Below the pieces are notes generated by a model. That model was not told the DNA's origin and searched no databases. It saw only the letters and a list, made by a program, of their open reading frames with translations. Shown piece after piece: positions 47,211 to 54,441 of a stretch of 64,000 nucleotides of DNA (its first letter is position 1; each line of letters starts with the position of its first letter). Both the position numbers and the translations under genes were made by a program. Source of the stretch: Clostridiaceae bacterium (GTDB lineage Bacteria > Bacillota > Clostridia > Oscillospirales > Acutalibacteraceae); contig JAEEWM010000004.1 of assembly GCA_016287385.1 (NCBI GenBank), positions 140,336-204,335 on the forward strand, read 5' to 3'.

Positions 47211-47354
47211 TTAATGCCGACCGGCAAAATAAAAAAAAGTAAGATACATTAAAAAGATAAAAACAAGGACAGATACGGTAACTGTAAACGAACGCAAACC
47301 CAAATCGAGCGATTCGTTTTTATACTTTTTCCTATGCTTTGGTTTGTATCTCAA
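47211..47354 (-). CDS. Candidate 47-residue membrane peptide upstream of the hexomutase
   Basis: I do not recognise this peptide. It begins at a TTG and reads MRYKPKHRKKYKNE, strongly basic, then a single hydrophobic helix (about 22-43, including VTVSVLVFIFLMYL) and a short FAGRH tail. That is the layout of a small single-pass protein with its N-terminus inside. Its stop TAA is part of the TAAAGGAG ribosome site of the hexomutase, which suggests coupling. The ribosome site before the TTG is modest (GGTGAT). It could also be a non-coding leader. Confidence 0.45.
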   Translation of the reverse strand: MRYKPKHRKKYKNESLDLGLRSFTVTVSVLVFIFLMYLTFFYFAGRH

Positions 47355-47410
47355 AAATATCACCGCTTTTATAATTGTCAAAAAGCGGAAATTTATACGG
47401 TTTTTACCGC

Positions 47411-47438
47411 TTGAACGGCGTAAAAACTATGATATTCT
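47411..47438 (+). promoter_or_regulatory. Possible SigA promoter of the MecA-like gene
   Basis: TTGAAC (47411-47416), 16 bases, TATTCT (47433-47438), about 21 bases before the ATG at 47460. GGGGGTT serves as the ribosome site. Confidence 0.6.
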
Positions 47439-47459
47439 AAATATAACGGGGGTTACGGC

Positions 47460-48014
47460 ATGGATATAATGAATGTGAACAACAAACGGGTTGACATATA
47501 CCTGAACGGCGTTGAAGTTGAAGAGATATTCGGCGGTTATGAATTCATTGATTATGACATCCCTGAATGCCGCATAAAAATACACAGTCTTATTGCGGCG
47601 GCAATGCCGAAAAGCTTATTACCGCTCGACTGTGAGCGCGCCGTAATTGAGGTAAAGGCAAAACAATCGGGCTGTGTGATATCGTTTACCAAGATTTACA
47701 GCGGCATTAAAAAATACCGCGCTGTAAAAAACAAACGACCGATAACGCTGTTTTTTGAAAACAGCGACGACCTGATACGCGGCGTCGGGACAATGAAAAG
47801 AATATGTGCCGACAAAAGCGAGCTGTACTCAAGAGGCGCGCGGTACGCCGTAATTTCGTATATAAAGCAAGAGAAACCCGGTTACATATTTCAGCTCAGC
47901 GAATACTGCCGGATAAGCCGTAAAGAAGCCGACGCCGCAAAAGTACGCGAATATTGGAACCCGCTATGCAAACACGGCGTGATAGCAAAACTGTATGAGG
48001 CGTTTTCAGATTGA
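47460..48014 (+). CDS. MecA-like ClpC adaptor protein
   Basis: MecA adaptors deliver substrates such as ComK to the ClpCP protease. The 184-residue protein shows the two-domain MecA layout. In the N-terminal domain LLPLDCERAVIEVKAKQSGCVISFTKI aligns with the MecA stretch ending in GMVVIVTK. The C-terminal domain has ITLFFENSDDLIRGV, SELYSRGARYAV, FQLSEYCR and a closing REYWNPLC...LYEAF, matching the F-x-DFEDVI, LY, EYG and final helix pattern of MecA. The link between the domains is shorter than in Bacillus MecA (about 218 residues). The assignment rests on motif wording recalled by eye. It converges on rpe with a 9-base overlap. Confidence 0.68.
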   Translation: MDIMNVNNKRVDIYLNGVEVEEIFGGYEFIDYDIPECRIKIHSLIAAAMPKSLLPLDCERAVIEVKAKQSGCVISFTKIYSGIKKYRAVKNKRPITLFFENSDDLIRGVGTMKRICADKSELYSRGARYAVISYIKQEKPGYIFQLSEYCRISRKEADAAKVREYWNPLCKHGVIAKLYEAFSD

Positions 48015-48650
48015 TTTGATTTCCTTAACACGCGCCGCCATGTCGTCGGCTGAAAAAATATAATTTCCCGCTACCAAGACGTTAGCCCCGGCTTTTACGG
48101 CAAGAGGCGCGGTTTCTGCGTTTATTCCGCCGTCGACTTCAATGAGCATATCAAGACCTCTGCGATTGCATTCATCGCGTAAAGCGGAAAGTTTGGCGAG
48201 TGCCTGCGGCATAAATTTCTGACCGCCGAATCCCGGCTCAACCGACATTACGAGCACCATATCACATAGCGGGAGCAAATCAAAAACACACTCGGGTTCT
48301 GTGCAAGGCTTTATAACGATAGCCGACATAACCCCGAGCTCTCTGATTCTTTTCAGCGTCGCCGCGTTATCGGAGCCCGCCTCATAATGAAAGCTGATAA
48401 TATCCGCGTATTTCGCAAACTCGTCAATATATCTGTGCGGACGGTCAATCATCAGATGAACGTCAAGAGGAAGCCTTGTATGCGCTTTAATCGATTTAAT
48501 TATCGGATTGCCGAAAGAGATGTTCGGCACAAACTCGCCGTCCATAACGTCGAGATGAAGCATATCGACGCCGGCGTCCTCAAGTTTTTTAATGTCGTTT
48601 TCAAGTGTAAGAAAGTCCGCAGTCAAAACAGAAGGAGAAATCTTAATCAT
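48006..48650 (-). CDS. rpe: Ribulose-phosphate 3-epimerase
   Basis: Rpe interconverts ribulose-5-phosphate and xylulose-5-phosphate in the pentose phosphate pathway. The 214-residue TIM barrel has the signatures ISPSVLTADF, LHLDVMDGEFVPNISFG, DVHLMI, MSVEPGFGGQKF and IEVDGGINAETA, including the two metal-binding His and two Asp residues. I start at the ATG at 48650, which has a perfect GGAGG. It follows rodA by 19 bp in the pgcA-rodA-rpe operon. Confidence 0.97.
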   Translation of the reverse strand: MIKISPSVLTADFLTLENDIKKLEDAGVDMLHLDVMDGEFVPNISFGNPIIKSIKAHTRLPLDVHLMIDRPHRYIDEFAKYADIISFHYEAGSDNAATLKRIRELGVMSAIVIKPCTEPECVFDLLPLCDMVLVMSVEPGFGGQKFMPQALAKLSALRDECNRRGLDMLIEVDGGINAETAPLAVKAGANVLVAGNYIFSADDMAARVKEIKSI

Positions 48651-48669
48651 AACAACCTCCGAAAAAGTA

Positions 48670-49800
48670 TCAGTCGCGTAAATAGATAATCCGCGAATCA
48701 CGGTGCATATAAACGCTCATAACAAGCCCGACGCCGAGAAATGTACAAAGCAGCGATGTGCCGCCCGAACTGAAAAACGGCAATGTAACGCCTATTACCG
48801 GCAGAAGCGCCGTGCACATACCGATGTTAATTATTATTTGAGCCAACATCATTGAAAAGAATCCGACGCAGATAATTTTTCCGCTGTCTTTACGGCAAAT
48901 TCTCGCGGTGTGGATACAACGGAAGCATATGGTGGAAAGCAGTATAAGAACGAACAGGCAACCTATAAATCCCATTTCTTCGCCGATACTTACAAAAATA
49001 AAATCGTTTCTGCCTTCGGGAACGCCGCCTACCTGTGTGAGATTTCCCTTAAACAAGCCCTGGCCGAAGAAACCGCCGTTCGCCAGCGCCATACGCGCAC
49101 GGTACTGCTGGTATGTACTGTTTTTTATATCTGCGTCTATATTAAGAAAACCTACGATACGTTTACGCTGATCGTCATTCATAACAAAGAAATAAACAAT
49201 CGGCGAAGCAATAACTATTGACATAACAGCCGCGATAAAATACTTCCAGGAAACGCCGGCGGCGTAAAGCATACAGAGAAACATCACCGCAAATACAAGA
49301 GCCGTACCGTCGTCTCCCTGAAAATGTATAAGCAGTATCGGAAAGGCGCCGTGCACAAGCAAAGGCAATAAATAAAGCGGTTTGTTGATTTTCGGTTTAA
49401 TTTTGTTGACGTGTGCGGCAAATGTTACAATAAAAGCAATTTTCAAAAGCTCAGCCGGTTGAAGTGTGGTAAAACCGAGATCAAGCCATGCTTTGTCATC
49501 GGTACCTTCAGGCGCAAAGCCGATAAAAAAAGTCAGTATTACCGGCACTACGCCGACAGCCGCGGCGAAATACCAGCGTTTCAACAGTGTTTCAAAATCA
49601 AACAGCGATATAAAAACCGCAGCCAAAACACCCGCAAACATTGCGGCAACCTGAACCGCAAACGGACGCCAGGATGAAAGCCGGCGCGTAACGCTCAGGA
49701 TTTCAACCGCGCCGAAAAGCGAAGCCGCAACGCAGAAGGATATCAAAAGTCTGTCTGTTTCGCGAAAATAGTCAGCTATACGGGAAACAATCCTCGACAT
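48670..49800 (-). CDS. rodA: SEDS peptidoglycan polymerase, RodA/FtsW family
   Basis: SEDS proteins polymerise glycan strands from lipid II. The 376-residue protein has about ten membrane helices and the family segments TDDKAWLDLGFTTLQPAELLKIAFIV, GGFFGQGLFKGNLTQ, VPEGRNDFIFVSIGEEMGF and the late GVTLPFFSSGGTSLL. The wording and loop lengths fit RodA better than FtsW. SpoVE is a third possibility in a spore former. I start at the ATG at 49800 after AAGGACGG. It lies between pgcA and rpe. Confidence 0.92.
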   Translation of the reverse strand: MSRIVSRIADYFRETDRLLISFCVAASLFGAVEILSVTRRLSSWRPFAVQVAAMFAGVLAAVFISLFDFETLLKRWYFAAAVGVVPVILTFFIGFAPEGTDDKAWLDLGFTTLQPAELLKIAFIVTFAAHVNKIKPKINKPLYLLPLLVHGAFPILLIHFQGDDGTALVFAVMFLCMLYAAGVSWKYFIAAVMSIVIASPIVYFFVMNDDQRKRIVGFLNIDADIKNSTYQQYRARMALANGGFFGQGLFKGNLTQVGGVPEGRNDFIFVSIGEEMGFIGCLFVLILLSTICFRCIHTARICRKDSGKIICVGFFSMMLAQIIINIGMCTALLPVIGVTLPFFSSGGTSLLCTFLGVGLVMSVYMHRDSRIIYLRD

Positions 49801-49834
49801 CACACACCGTCCTTTCAAATAATCTGAAATACAG

Positions 49835-51544
49835 CTATATAGCTAAAATTTTTGTGCCGTCCTCAATTATGCGGTCACGCATTTGATCCGCCGCTTTTTC
49901 GTCTTCACCGACGGCGCAAGCGTACAGCTTGATTTTCGGTTCCGTTCCGGAAGGTCTTATTATCAGCAAACTGCCGTCGGAAAGATAAAAGCCGAGAACA
50001 TTGGATTTGGGCAGATCAACATTTTCTGTTTTTCCGGTGACGTAATTGACCGAAACCGAGGTTTTGAAATCCTTGTAGGTTATGACGTCTTTTCCGGCGA
50101 TGCTGCGCGGCGCGTCAGCCCTGATACGCTCCATAGTATCCGCTATCAGCCTCATACCTGACTGTCCCTCGCACACAAAGCTCTTTTGAGTGCACAGATA
50201 ATAGCCGTACTTTTTATACAGGGCGCCGAGCACATCAATTAAATTAAGATTCTGTTCCTTGTAATACGCCGCCATTTCACAAATGAGCATAGACGCAACG
50301 ACGGCGTCTTTATCCCGCACATAAGGTCCGGCAAGATAGCCGTAGCTTTCCTCAAAGCCGAAAACGTATCTTCCCTGCTCGCCGTTTGATTCAAGAATGC
50401 CTATTTGCTCACCGATAAACTTAAAGCCCGTCAGAACCTCTTTGAGCTCACATCCGTAATCGGCGGCGATCTTTTTACAAATCTCGGTTGATACGATGGT
50501 CTTTACCGCAAACGGACGTTCAGGCAAAGTGCCGAGCGTCTTACGGCATTTGAGTATGTATTCAAGAAGCAGCGCGCCGACGTCGTTGCCGGACATAAGG
50601 CGGTAATCACCGTTATATCTGACTGCAATACCCGCGCGGTCAGCATCGGGGTCTGTCGCTATGATGAGGTCGGGGTTTACTTCTCTTGCGGTCTTAAAAG
50701 CACAGGCAAACGCCTCTTTTATTTCGGGATTCGGGTACGGAGCCGTCGGGAAATTGCCGTCGGGCAGTTCCTGTTCCTTAACAACAGTAACGTCGGTAGC
50801 GCCGATACGTTCAAAAATCTTTCTTACCGGCTTGTTGCCCGTACCGTTGAGCGGTGTATAAACGATTTTTATTTTCGATAAATCAAGTCCCGTGTTCACA
50901 CGGCATTTTTCAACTTCATCAAAATATGACTCAATAACATCATCGCCGATATATTCAATTATTCCGCTTTTTAAGCCGTCTTCAAAATCAATACGCTTAA
51001 TATCTTTGAAAACGTCTATTTTATTCATTATAGAAAGCACGTAATCCGCCGTTTTCGGTCCCATCTGGCAACCGTCCGACCCGTACGCTTTATATCCGTT
51101 ATACTTTGCGGGATTATGGCTCGCGGTAATAACAATACCCGAATCACAGCCGAAATACCGAACGGCATACGAAAGCATAGGAGTAGGCATAAGCTCTTTG
51201 TATATGTAAACCTTAACGCCGTTCGCCGCAAGGACTTCAGCGGATAACCTGGCAAAAGTTTCGGATTTGTTCCGGCTGTCATACGCGATAGCGACACTCG
51301 GTTTATCCGATACGGATTTTACATACTCGGAAAGACCCTGTGTCGCCTTACCGACGGTGTAAACATTCATCCTGTTTGTGCCGGCGCCGATTACGCCGCG
51401 CAGTCCCCCGGTACCGAAGGAAAGCTCGGTATAAAAAGCGTCGTTTATTGCGTTTTCGTCATCTTTAATCGCATATAACTCTTTACGCAGATCGGGGTCA
51501 AGAGTGGCGTTTTCGAGCCAATTCTCATACTGTTCTCTTATCAT
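49835..51544 (-). CDS. pgcA: Phosphoglucomutase (alpha-phosphohexomutase, PgcA type)
   Basis: PgcA interconverts glucose-6-phosphate and glucose-1-phosphate, feeding UDP-glucose and surface glycan synthesis. The 569-residue protein has the long Firmicute form: N-terminal LSFGTGGLRGVIGAG, phosphoserine loop ITASHNPAKYNGYKAY, magnesium loop ATDPDADRAGIA, sugar-binding GFEESYGYLAG and phosphate-binding RPSGTEPKIKLY. GGAGG precedes the ATG. It is first in the pgcA-rodA-rpe operon, behind a promoter at 51572-51600. Confidence 0.95.
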   Translation of the reverse strand: MIREQYENWLENATLDPDLRKELYAIKDDENAINDAFYTELSFGTGGLRGVIGAGTNRMNVYTVGKATQGLSEYVKSVSDKPSVAIAYDSRNKSETFARLSAEVLAANGVKVYIYKELMPTPMLSYAVRYFGCDSGIVITASHNPAKYNGYKAYGSDGCQMGPKTADYVLSIMNKIDVFKDIKRIDFEDGLKSGIIEYIGDDVIESYFDEVEKCRVNTGLDLSKIKIVYTPLNGTGNKPVRKIFERIGATDVTVVKEQELPDGNFPTAPYPNPEIKEAFACAFKTAREVNPDLIIATDPDADRAGIAVRYNGDYRLMSGNDVGALLLEYILKCRKTLGTLPERPFAVKTIVSTEICKKIAADYGCELKEVLTGFKFIGEQIGILESNGEQGRYVFGFEESYGYLAGPYVRDKDAVVASMLICEMAAYYKEQNLNLIDVLGALYKKYGYYLCTQKSFVCEGQSGMRLIADTMERIRADAPRSIAGKDVITYKDFKTSVSVNYVTGKTENVDLPKSNVLGFYLSDGSLLIIRPSGTEPKIKLYACAVGEDEKAADQMRDRIIEDGTKILAI

Positions 51545-51571
51545 GGCTAACCTCCAATTAACATTTATTTT

Positions 51572-51600
51572 ATTCTATAACCTAAATAGTGTAATGTCAA
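51572..51600 (-). promoter_or_regulatory. SigA promoter of pgcA-rodA-rpe
   Basis: Minus-strand TTGACA (51595-51600), 17 bases, TAGAAT (51572-51577). It is divergent from the rpmB promoter. Confidence 0.8.
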
Positions 51601-51636
51601 TAAAAACAAAATTTTTTTAGAATATCAAAAAAATAC

Positions 51637-51665
51637 TTGCAAAATGAGACGCTTTCTGCTATTAT
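51637..51665 (+). promoter_or_regulatory. SigA promoter of rpmB
   Basis: TTGCAA (51637-51642), 17 bases, TATTAT (51660-51665), about 57 bases before the rpmB ATG. Confidence 0.8.
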
Positions 51666-51721
51666 ATAGTTTGCTATGTGGTCGTTCGACCGTTTTACTC
51701 AAATTCAAGGAGGTGCATACC

Positions 51722-51910
51722 ATGGCAAAATGTGATATTTGCAACAAGGAAATTGCTTTTGGTATCAAGGTTTCTCATTCACACAGACGTTCTAACAGGA
51801 CATGGAAGCCGAACGTTAAAAAGGTAAAGGCAATTATAAACGGAACTCCCTGCCGTGTAAATGTTTGTACTCGTTGCCTGCGTTCCGGCAAGGTTACAAG
51901 AGCAATTTAA
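51722..51910 (+). CDS. rpmB: 50S ribosomal protein L28, zinc-binding form
   Basis: L28 is a small protein of the large ribosomal subunit. The 62-residue sequence starts MAKCDICNKEIAFGIKVSHSHRR and has RTWKPNVKKVKA in the middle. Two Cys pairs (CDIC and CTRC) mark the C+ form that binds zinc; bacteria often also carry a C- copy elsewhere. AAGGAGGTGC gives a strong ribosome site. It is monocistronic with its own promoter and terminator. Confidence 0.98.
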   Translation: MAKCDICNKEIAFGIKVSHSHRRSNRTWKPNVKKVKAIINGTPCRVNVCTRCLRSGKVTRAI

Positions 51911-51928
51911 TGGTTTTTCTAAGAGCTT

Positions 51929-51954
51929 CCGCGGTATTATGCCGCGGTTTTTCT
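51929..51954 (+). terminator. Terminator after rpmB
   Basis: CCGCGG, a 7-base loop, CCGCGG and TTTTTCTT. The next gene (gph) begins 21 bases later, so gph may depend on read-through or an unseen promoter. Confidence 0.8.
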
Positions 51955-51974
51955 TATAATTGCGGAGGTCTGTT

Positions 51975-52631
51975 TTGATAAAAGCGATATTATTTGATTT
52001 GGACGGAACGCTTGCCGATTCCCTTAAAGACCTTGCCGACGCGACGAATTACGCAATCGGCACGTTCGGATATCCGGCGCGCGAAGTTGAGCAATATAAG
52101 TATTACGCCGGCGACGGTATGCCGAAAATGATTGAACGCGCGCTGCCCGATATACCCGATAAACCGCAGGCGGTACAGGCGGTTTTGCCGGTGTTTTTGA
52201 AATACTACGGCGAGCATTACTGCGACAACACCCTCCCCTACCGCGGTGCCGTTGAGTTGATAGACGCATTGCGGTTACGCGGCTTAAAGGTTGCGGTTGT
52301 AACAAATAAAGCGCAGGAAATGGCAGATAAAGTTGTATCTAAGCTTTACGGCAACCGCTTTGACCTGATACTCGGTAAGCGCGAGGGTATTCCGGCAAAA
52401 CCGGACCCGACCGCCGCCCTTATCGCTATGGATATGCTCGGCGTAAAACCTGAAGAATGCGTTTTCGTCGGCGACAGTAAAATGGACGTTATGACCGGCG
52501 TAAACAGCGGCGCGTATCCGGTCGGCGTTCTATGGGGGTTCCGCGAAAGAAGCGAACTGACAGACGGCGGCGCGAAATCAATAATAAGCGCGCCCGAAGA
52601 ACTTCTTGATATTATAGGCGGCTTGCGGTAA
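51975..52631 (+). CDS. gph: HAD-superfamily phosphatase, phosphoglycolate phosphatase-like
   Basis: A 218-residue HAD hydrolase. Motif I is [12 protein letters not shown] with the nucleophile Asp, motif II is VAVVTNK, motif III includes the Lys of KPDPTAAL, and motif IV is [17 protein letters not shown]. The helical cap between motifs I and II ([17 protein letters not shown]) fits phosphoglycolate phosphatase, though substrates of this family are often broad. The start is TTG at 51975 with GGAGG 6 bases upstream. An upstream in-frame TTG at 51960 has no ribosome site. Confidence 0.88.
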   Translation: MIKAILFDLDGTLADSLKDLADATNYAIGTFGYPAREVEQYKYYAGDGMPKMIERALPDIPDKPQAVQAVLPVFLKYYGEHYCDNTLPYRGAVELIDALRLRGLKVAVVTNKAQEMADKVVSKLYGNRFDLILGKREGIPAKPDPTAALIAMDMLGVKPEECVFVGDSKMDVMTGVNSGAYPVGVLWGFRERSELTDGGAKSIISAPEELLDIIGGLR

Positions 52632-52653
52632 AATAAATCAGAGGTGCAGTAAA

Positions 52654-53130
52654 ATGAAAAATAACGATTATCTTAATTGGGATGAATATTTTATGGGTCT
52701 TGCCGTTCTTTCTTCAATGAGGAGTAAAGACCCGTCAACGCAGGTCGGAGCCTGCATTGTCGATGACGATAAAAAAATTGTTTCGGTCGGTTATAACGGT
52801 ATGCCACACTGTTGCAGTGACGATGAATTCCCCTGGGGCAAGGGCGAAGGACTTGATTCAAAATACCTCTACGTTTGCCACGCGGAGCTTAACGCCATAC
52901 TCAACACGCATTACGGCACGGTAAAAGGCTGCACACTTTACAGCACTCTGTTTCCCTGCAACGAGTGCGCAAAGGCCATAATTCAGTCCGGTATAAAACA
53001 GGTTGTCTATATGAGCGATAAATATGCGGAGACCGACGGCGTACGCGCCTCCAAGCGTATGTTTGAGAGCGCCGGCGTAAAATACCGTGAGCACAAATTC
53101 ACCGGCAAGAAAATTGCCTTTGAACTGTAA
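52654..53130 (+). CDS. dCMP deaminase / ComEB family
   Basis: Deoxycytidylate deaminase makes dUMP from dCMP for thymidylate synthesis. The 158-residue protein has the zinc and catalytic motif CHAELNAIL (His and Glu) and [10 protein letters not shown] (two Cys), plus an extra zinc-like set ([15 protein letters not shown]). GAGGTG precedes the ATG. It follows gph by 22 bp. ComEB, named from competence operons, is the same family. Confidence 0.93.
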   Translation: MKNNDYLNWDEYFMGLAVLSSMRSKDPSTQVGACIVDDDKKIVSVGYNGMPHCCSDDEFPWGKGEGLDSKYLYVCHAELNAILNTHYGTVKGCTLYSTLFPCNECAKAIIQSGIKQVVYMSDKYAETDGVRASKRMFESAGVKYREHKFTGKKIAFEL

Positions 53131-53137
53131 TTTTCCC

Positions 53138-53166
53138 TTGATTTTTACATATATATATGCTATTAT
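53138..53166 (+). promoter_or_regulatory. SigA promoter of tRNA-Arg
   Basis: TTGATT (53138-53143), 17 A/T-rich bases, TATTAT (53161-53166), 26 bases before the mature tRNA 5' end. Confidence 0.75.
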
Positions 53167-53192
53167 ACATAGGCTGACTGTTTTAGTCACAC

Positions 53193-53269
53193 GCGCTGAT
53201 AGCTCAGCTGGATAGAGCATCTGCCTTCTAAGCAGAGGGTCGGGGGTTCGAGTCCCTTTCAGCGCGCCA
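53193..53269 (+). tRNA. tRNA-Arg (anticodon UCU)
   Basis: A 77-base cloverleaf. The acceptor arm GCGCTGA pairs with TCAGCGC, then G and an encoded CCA. The D arm has AGCTCAGCTGGATAGAGC, the anticodon stem TCTGC/GCAGA holds loop CTTCTAA with anticodon TCT, and the T arm is GGGGGTTCGAGTCCC-like. It reads AGA codons. A terminator begins at its last base. The 3' end is duplicated 171 bp downstream. Confidence 0.98.
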
Positions 53270-53273
53270 AAAA
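53249..53273 (+). repeat. tRNA 3'-end direct repeat, copy A (inside tRNA-Arg)
   Basis: A 25-base stretch starting CGAGTCCCTTTCAGCGCGCC and running into five A residues. An identical copy lies at 53420-53444. It covers the 3' half of the T arm, the acceptor strand and CCA. Confidence 0.95.
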
Positions 53274-53307
53274 GCAAGTTATACCGTAAGGTGTAACTTG
53301 CTTTTTA
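53269..53307 (+). terminator. Terminator of tRNA-Arg
   Basis: AAAAAGCAAGTTA and TAACTTGCTTTTT form a 13-bp stem over a short loop, with the T-run built into the right arm. Confidence 0.93.
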
Positions 53308-53320
53308 AGTTTTATGATGT

Positions 53321-53430
53321 AAGGGACTCGAAAAGGGCGCTTTGCCAAAAGCAAATTGCGACCTTCCGGTGGAAGGTCGCAAAGCCCGTGGGCGTGTAGC
53401 CGCGACAGTCGCGGCGTAGCGAGTCCCTTT
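53321..53430. repeat. 110-bp palindromic element with terminal inverted repeats taken from the tRNA T arm
   Basis: The element begins AAGGGACTCG and ends CGAGTCCCTT, a perfect 10-bp terminal inverted repeat identical to the tRNA-Arg T-arm end. Inside are three smaller palindromes: TTTGC/GCAAA (53341-53355), a 12-bp stem TTGCGACCTTCC/GGAAGGTCGCAA (53356-53382) and GCCGCGA/TCGCGGC (53399-53415). No coding frame is credible. It has the build of a MITE- or REP-like repeat. Its mobility is inference. Confidence 0.75.
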
Positions 53431-53444
53431 CAGCGCGCCAAAAA
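53420..53444 (+). repeat. tRNA 3'-end direct repeat, copy B (tRNA fragment)
   Basis: Identical over 25 bases to 53249-53273 but with no 5' tRNA half before it, so it is a tRNA fragment and not a gene. A second terminator follows it, as after the real tRNA. Confidence 0.95.
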
Positions 53445-53483
53445 ACAAGAACAATGCCAAACGGTGTTGTTCTTGTTTTTTAA
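53440..53483 (+). terminator. Second terminator, after the tRNA fragment
   Basis: A 15-bp stem AAAAAACAAGAACAA with TTGTTCTTGTTTTTT around a 12-base loop. Its sequence differs from the first terminator but its position after the tRNA 3' end is the same. AAAGGGACTCGA (53496-53507) follows, an inverted T-arm copy. Confidence 0.9.
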
Positions 53484-53559
53484 GTATAATTGATGAAAGG
53501 GACTCGAATTTGTAATACTCTGTGTAAAGAGATATCATATTTAACACGCCTTAAATGTT

Positions 53560-53597
53560 GAGCGCCCGAGCAGTTCTCTCTACTGCCGGCGCTCTTT
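53560..53597. terminator. GC-rich hairpin between the tRNA repeats and the uxaC fragment
   Basis: GAGCGCC and GGCGCTC enclose GCAGT and ACTGC, giving a two-part stem with TCTCTCT in the loop. Only TTTATG follows on the plus strand. It may be a decayed terminator of the minus-strand debris. Confidence 0.5.
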
Positions 53598-53621
53598 ATG
53601 AGGTGAATGAAAACGTCAATT

Positions 53622-53978
53622 TTATCCTAAAAAATCTTTCCTGTAATCGACCTTGAAGCCCTCGGCGATTTCGCGGATTTGGTCGTCGGTAGTGCCTATC
53701 ATTCTGACGTTTGATTTCTTTATAATGCTTCTTACTGTCATACCGTCGATTTGAAGCATTTTATTGCAAAGCCCGTATACTTCTTTCGCGGTGTCTTTAC
53801 TTAAAGCACCGTCAAAGCCGAAATATTTTTTAAGTTCAAGATGACACCAGTGATACATCGGGTTGCCTATCGCTTTAGGGAGCATTTCGGCAAAGCGCAG
53901 AAATTTCGTATAATCGTCCGCGTCGCCGGTTATCTCGTTTTCCGGCACGCCGTTCGACCGCAGCGTCACCGCCTTCAC
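53622..53978 (-). pseudogene. Glucuronate isomerase (uxaC) internal fragment
   Basis: The 118 codons correspond to an inner N-terminal part of UxaC, about residues 60-175 of roughly 470. Family-specific stretches are ENEITGDADDYTKFLRFAE, AIGNPMYHWCHLELKKYFG and MIGTTDDQI. The usual start, the metal-site HCHL segment and the whole C-terminal half are missing. A stop follows VDYRKDFLG, where homologues continue. The catalytic barrel is incomplete, so this is a remnant. It joins out of frame to a signal-peptide fragment at its upstream end. Confidence 0.85.
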
Positions 53979-54155
53979 CTTTCTCTGTTATGTTTTGAGC
54001 GCCGTTATCAGCGACACTCTCGCCGTAAGCCGGGTCTACCGTATCAACCCCGGCGGAATCGGCAATCGCGGGGGTACTGAAGCATACCTCCGAAGTCAGC
54101 GCAACCGTAAGCAGTAACGCTAATCCTTTATTTATAGTCTTTTCTTTTTAAACAT
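53979..54155 (-). pseudogene. Frameshifted signal-peptide fragment of a secreted protein
   Basis: An ATG at 54155 with GGGGTG upstream opens a frame that ends after seven codons. Adding one A to the A5 run at about 54146 would give a classic signal peptide, MFKKEKTINKGLALLLTVAL, then a cleavage region near PAIAD and a Gly/Asp-rich start of a mature protein (about 60 codons). The frame then meets the uxaC fragment out of phase. It is best read as a broken gene fused to debris. I do not recognise the mature part. Confidence 0.65.
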
Positions 54156-54332
54156 AACAGCACCCCGAAAGTATTATTTGCAAAAAGCAGTGTTGTTTAC
54201 TCAGGGCGGTCTTACCCCGCTGCCGAAGTGCGATGTATTGCCAATAATACACCACACCCATTTTACTTCTATCGTTTTACCACAAACGACTGCATATATC
54301 AAGAGGTTTATTTGTAAAAAACGACAAAACTA

Positions 54333-54361
54333 AACCGCCGAACAGAAAACTGTCGGCGGTT
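54333..54361 (-). terminator. Terminator hairpin after the esterase gene
   Basis: AACCGCCGA and TCGGCGGTT form a 9-bp stem. On the minus strand TAGTTTTGTCGTTTTTT follows. It would close the minus-strand glycan operon. The surrounding 54156-54441 stretch holds no gene that I can see; a short GC hairpin (CGCGGCAGTGCCGCG) lies near 54380. Confidence 0.65.
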
Positions 54362-54441
54362 GTTATATTCGCATACTTCGCGGCAGTGCCGCGGAAAAAT
54401 TATTATGTATTATTTCTCCTCTTTTATTCCCGTTATGCCGG

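Noticed and set aside
52858..53277. Minus-strand open frame of 139 codons over the tRNA-Arg and dCMP deaminase genes
   Set aside because: Its start reads antisense to the tRNA (GTRTPDPLLRRQ), a well-known false gene pattern, and the rest is antisense to a clear deaminase gene.
53305..53547. Minus-strand 80-codon frame across the tRNA repeats
   Set aside because: It runs through the two terminators and palindromes and is explained by repeat structure; no ribosome site or family match is seen.
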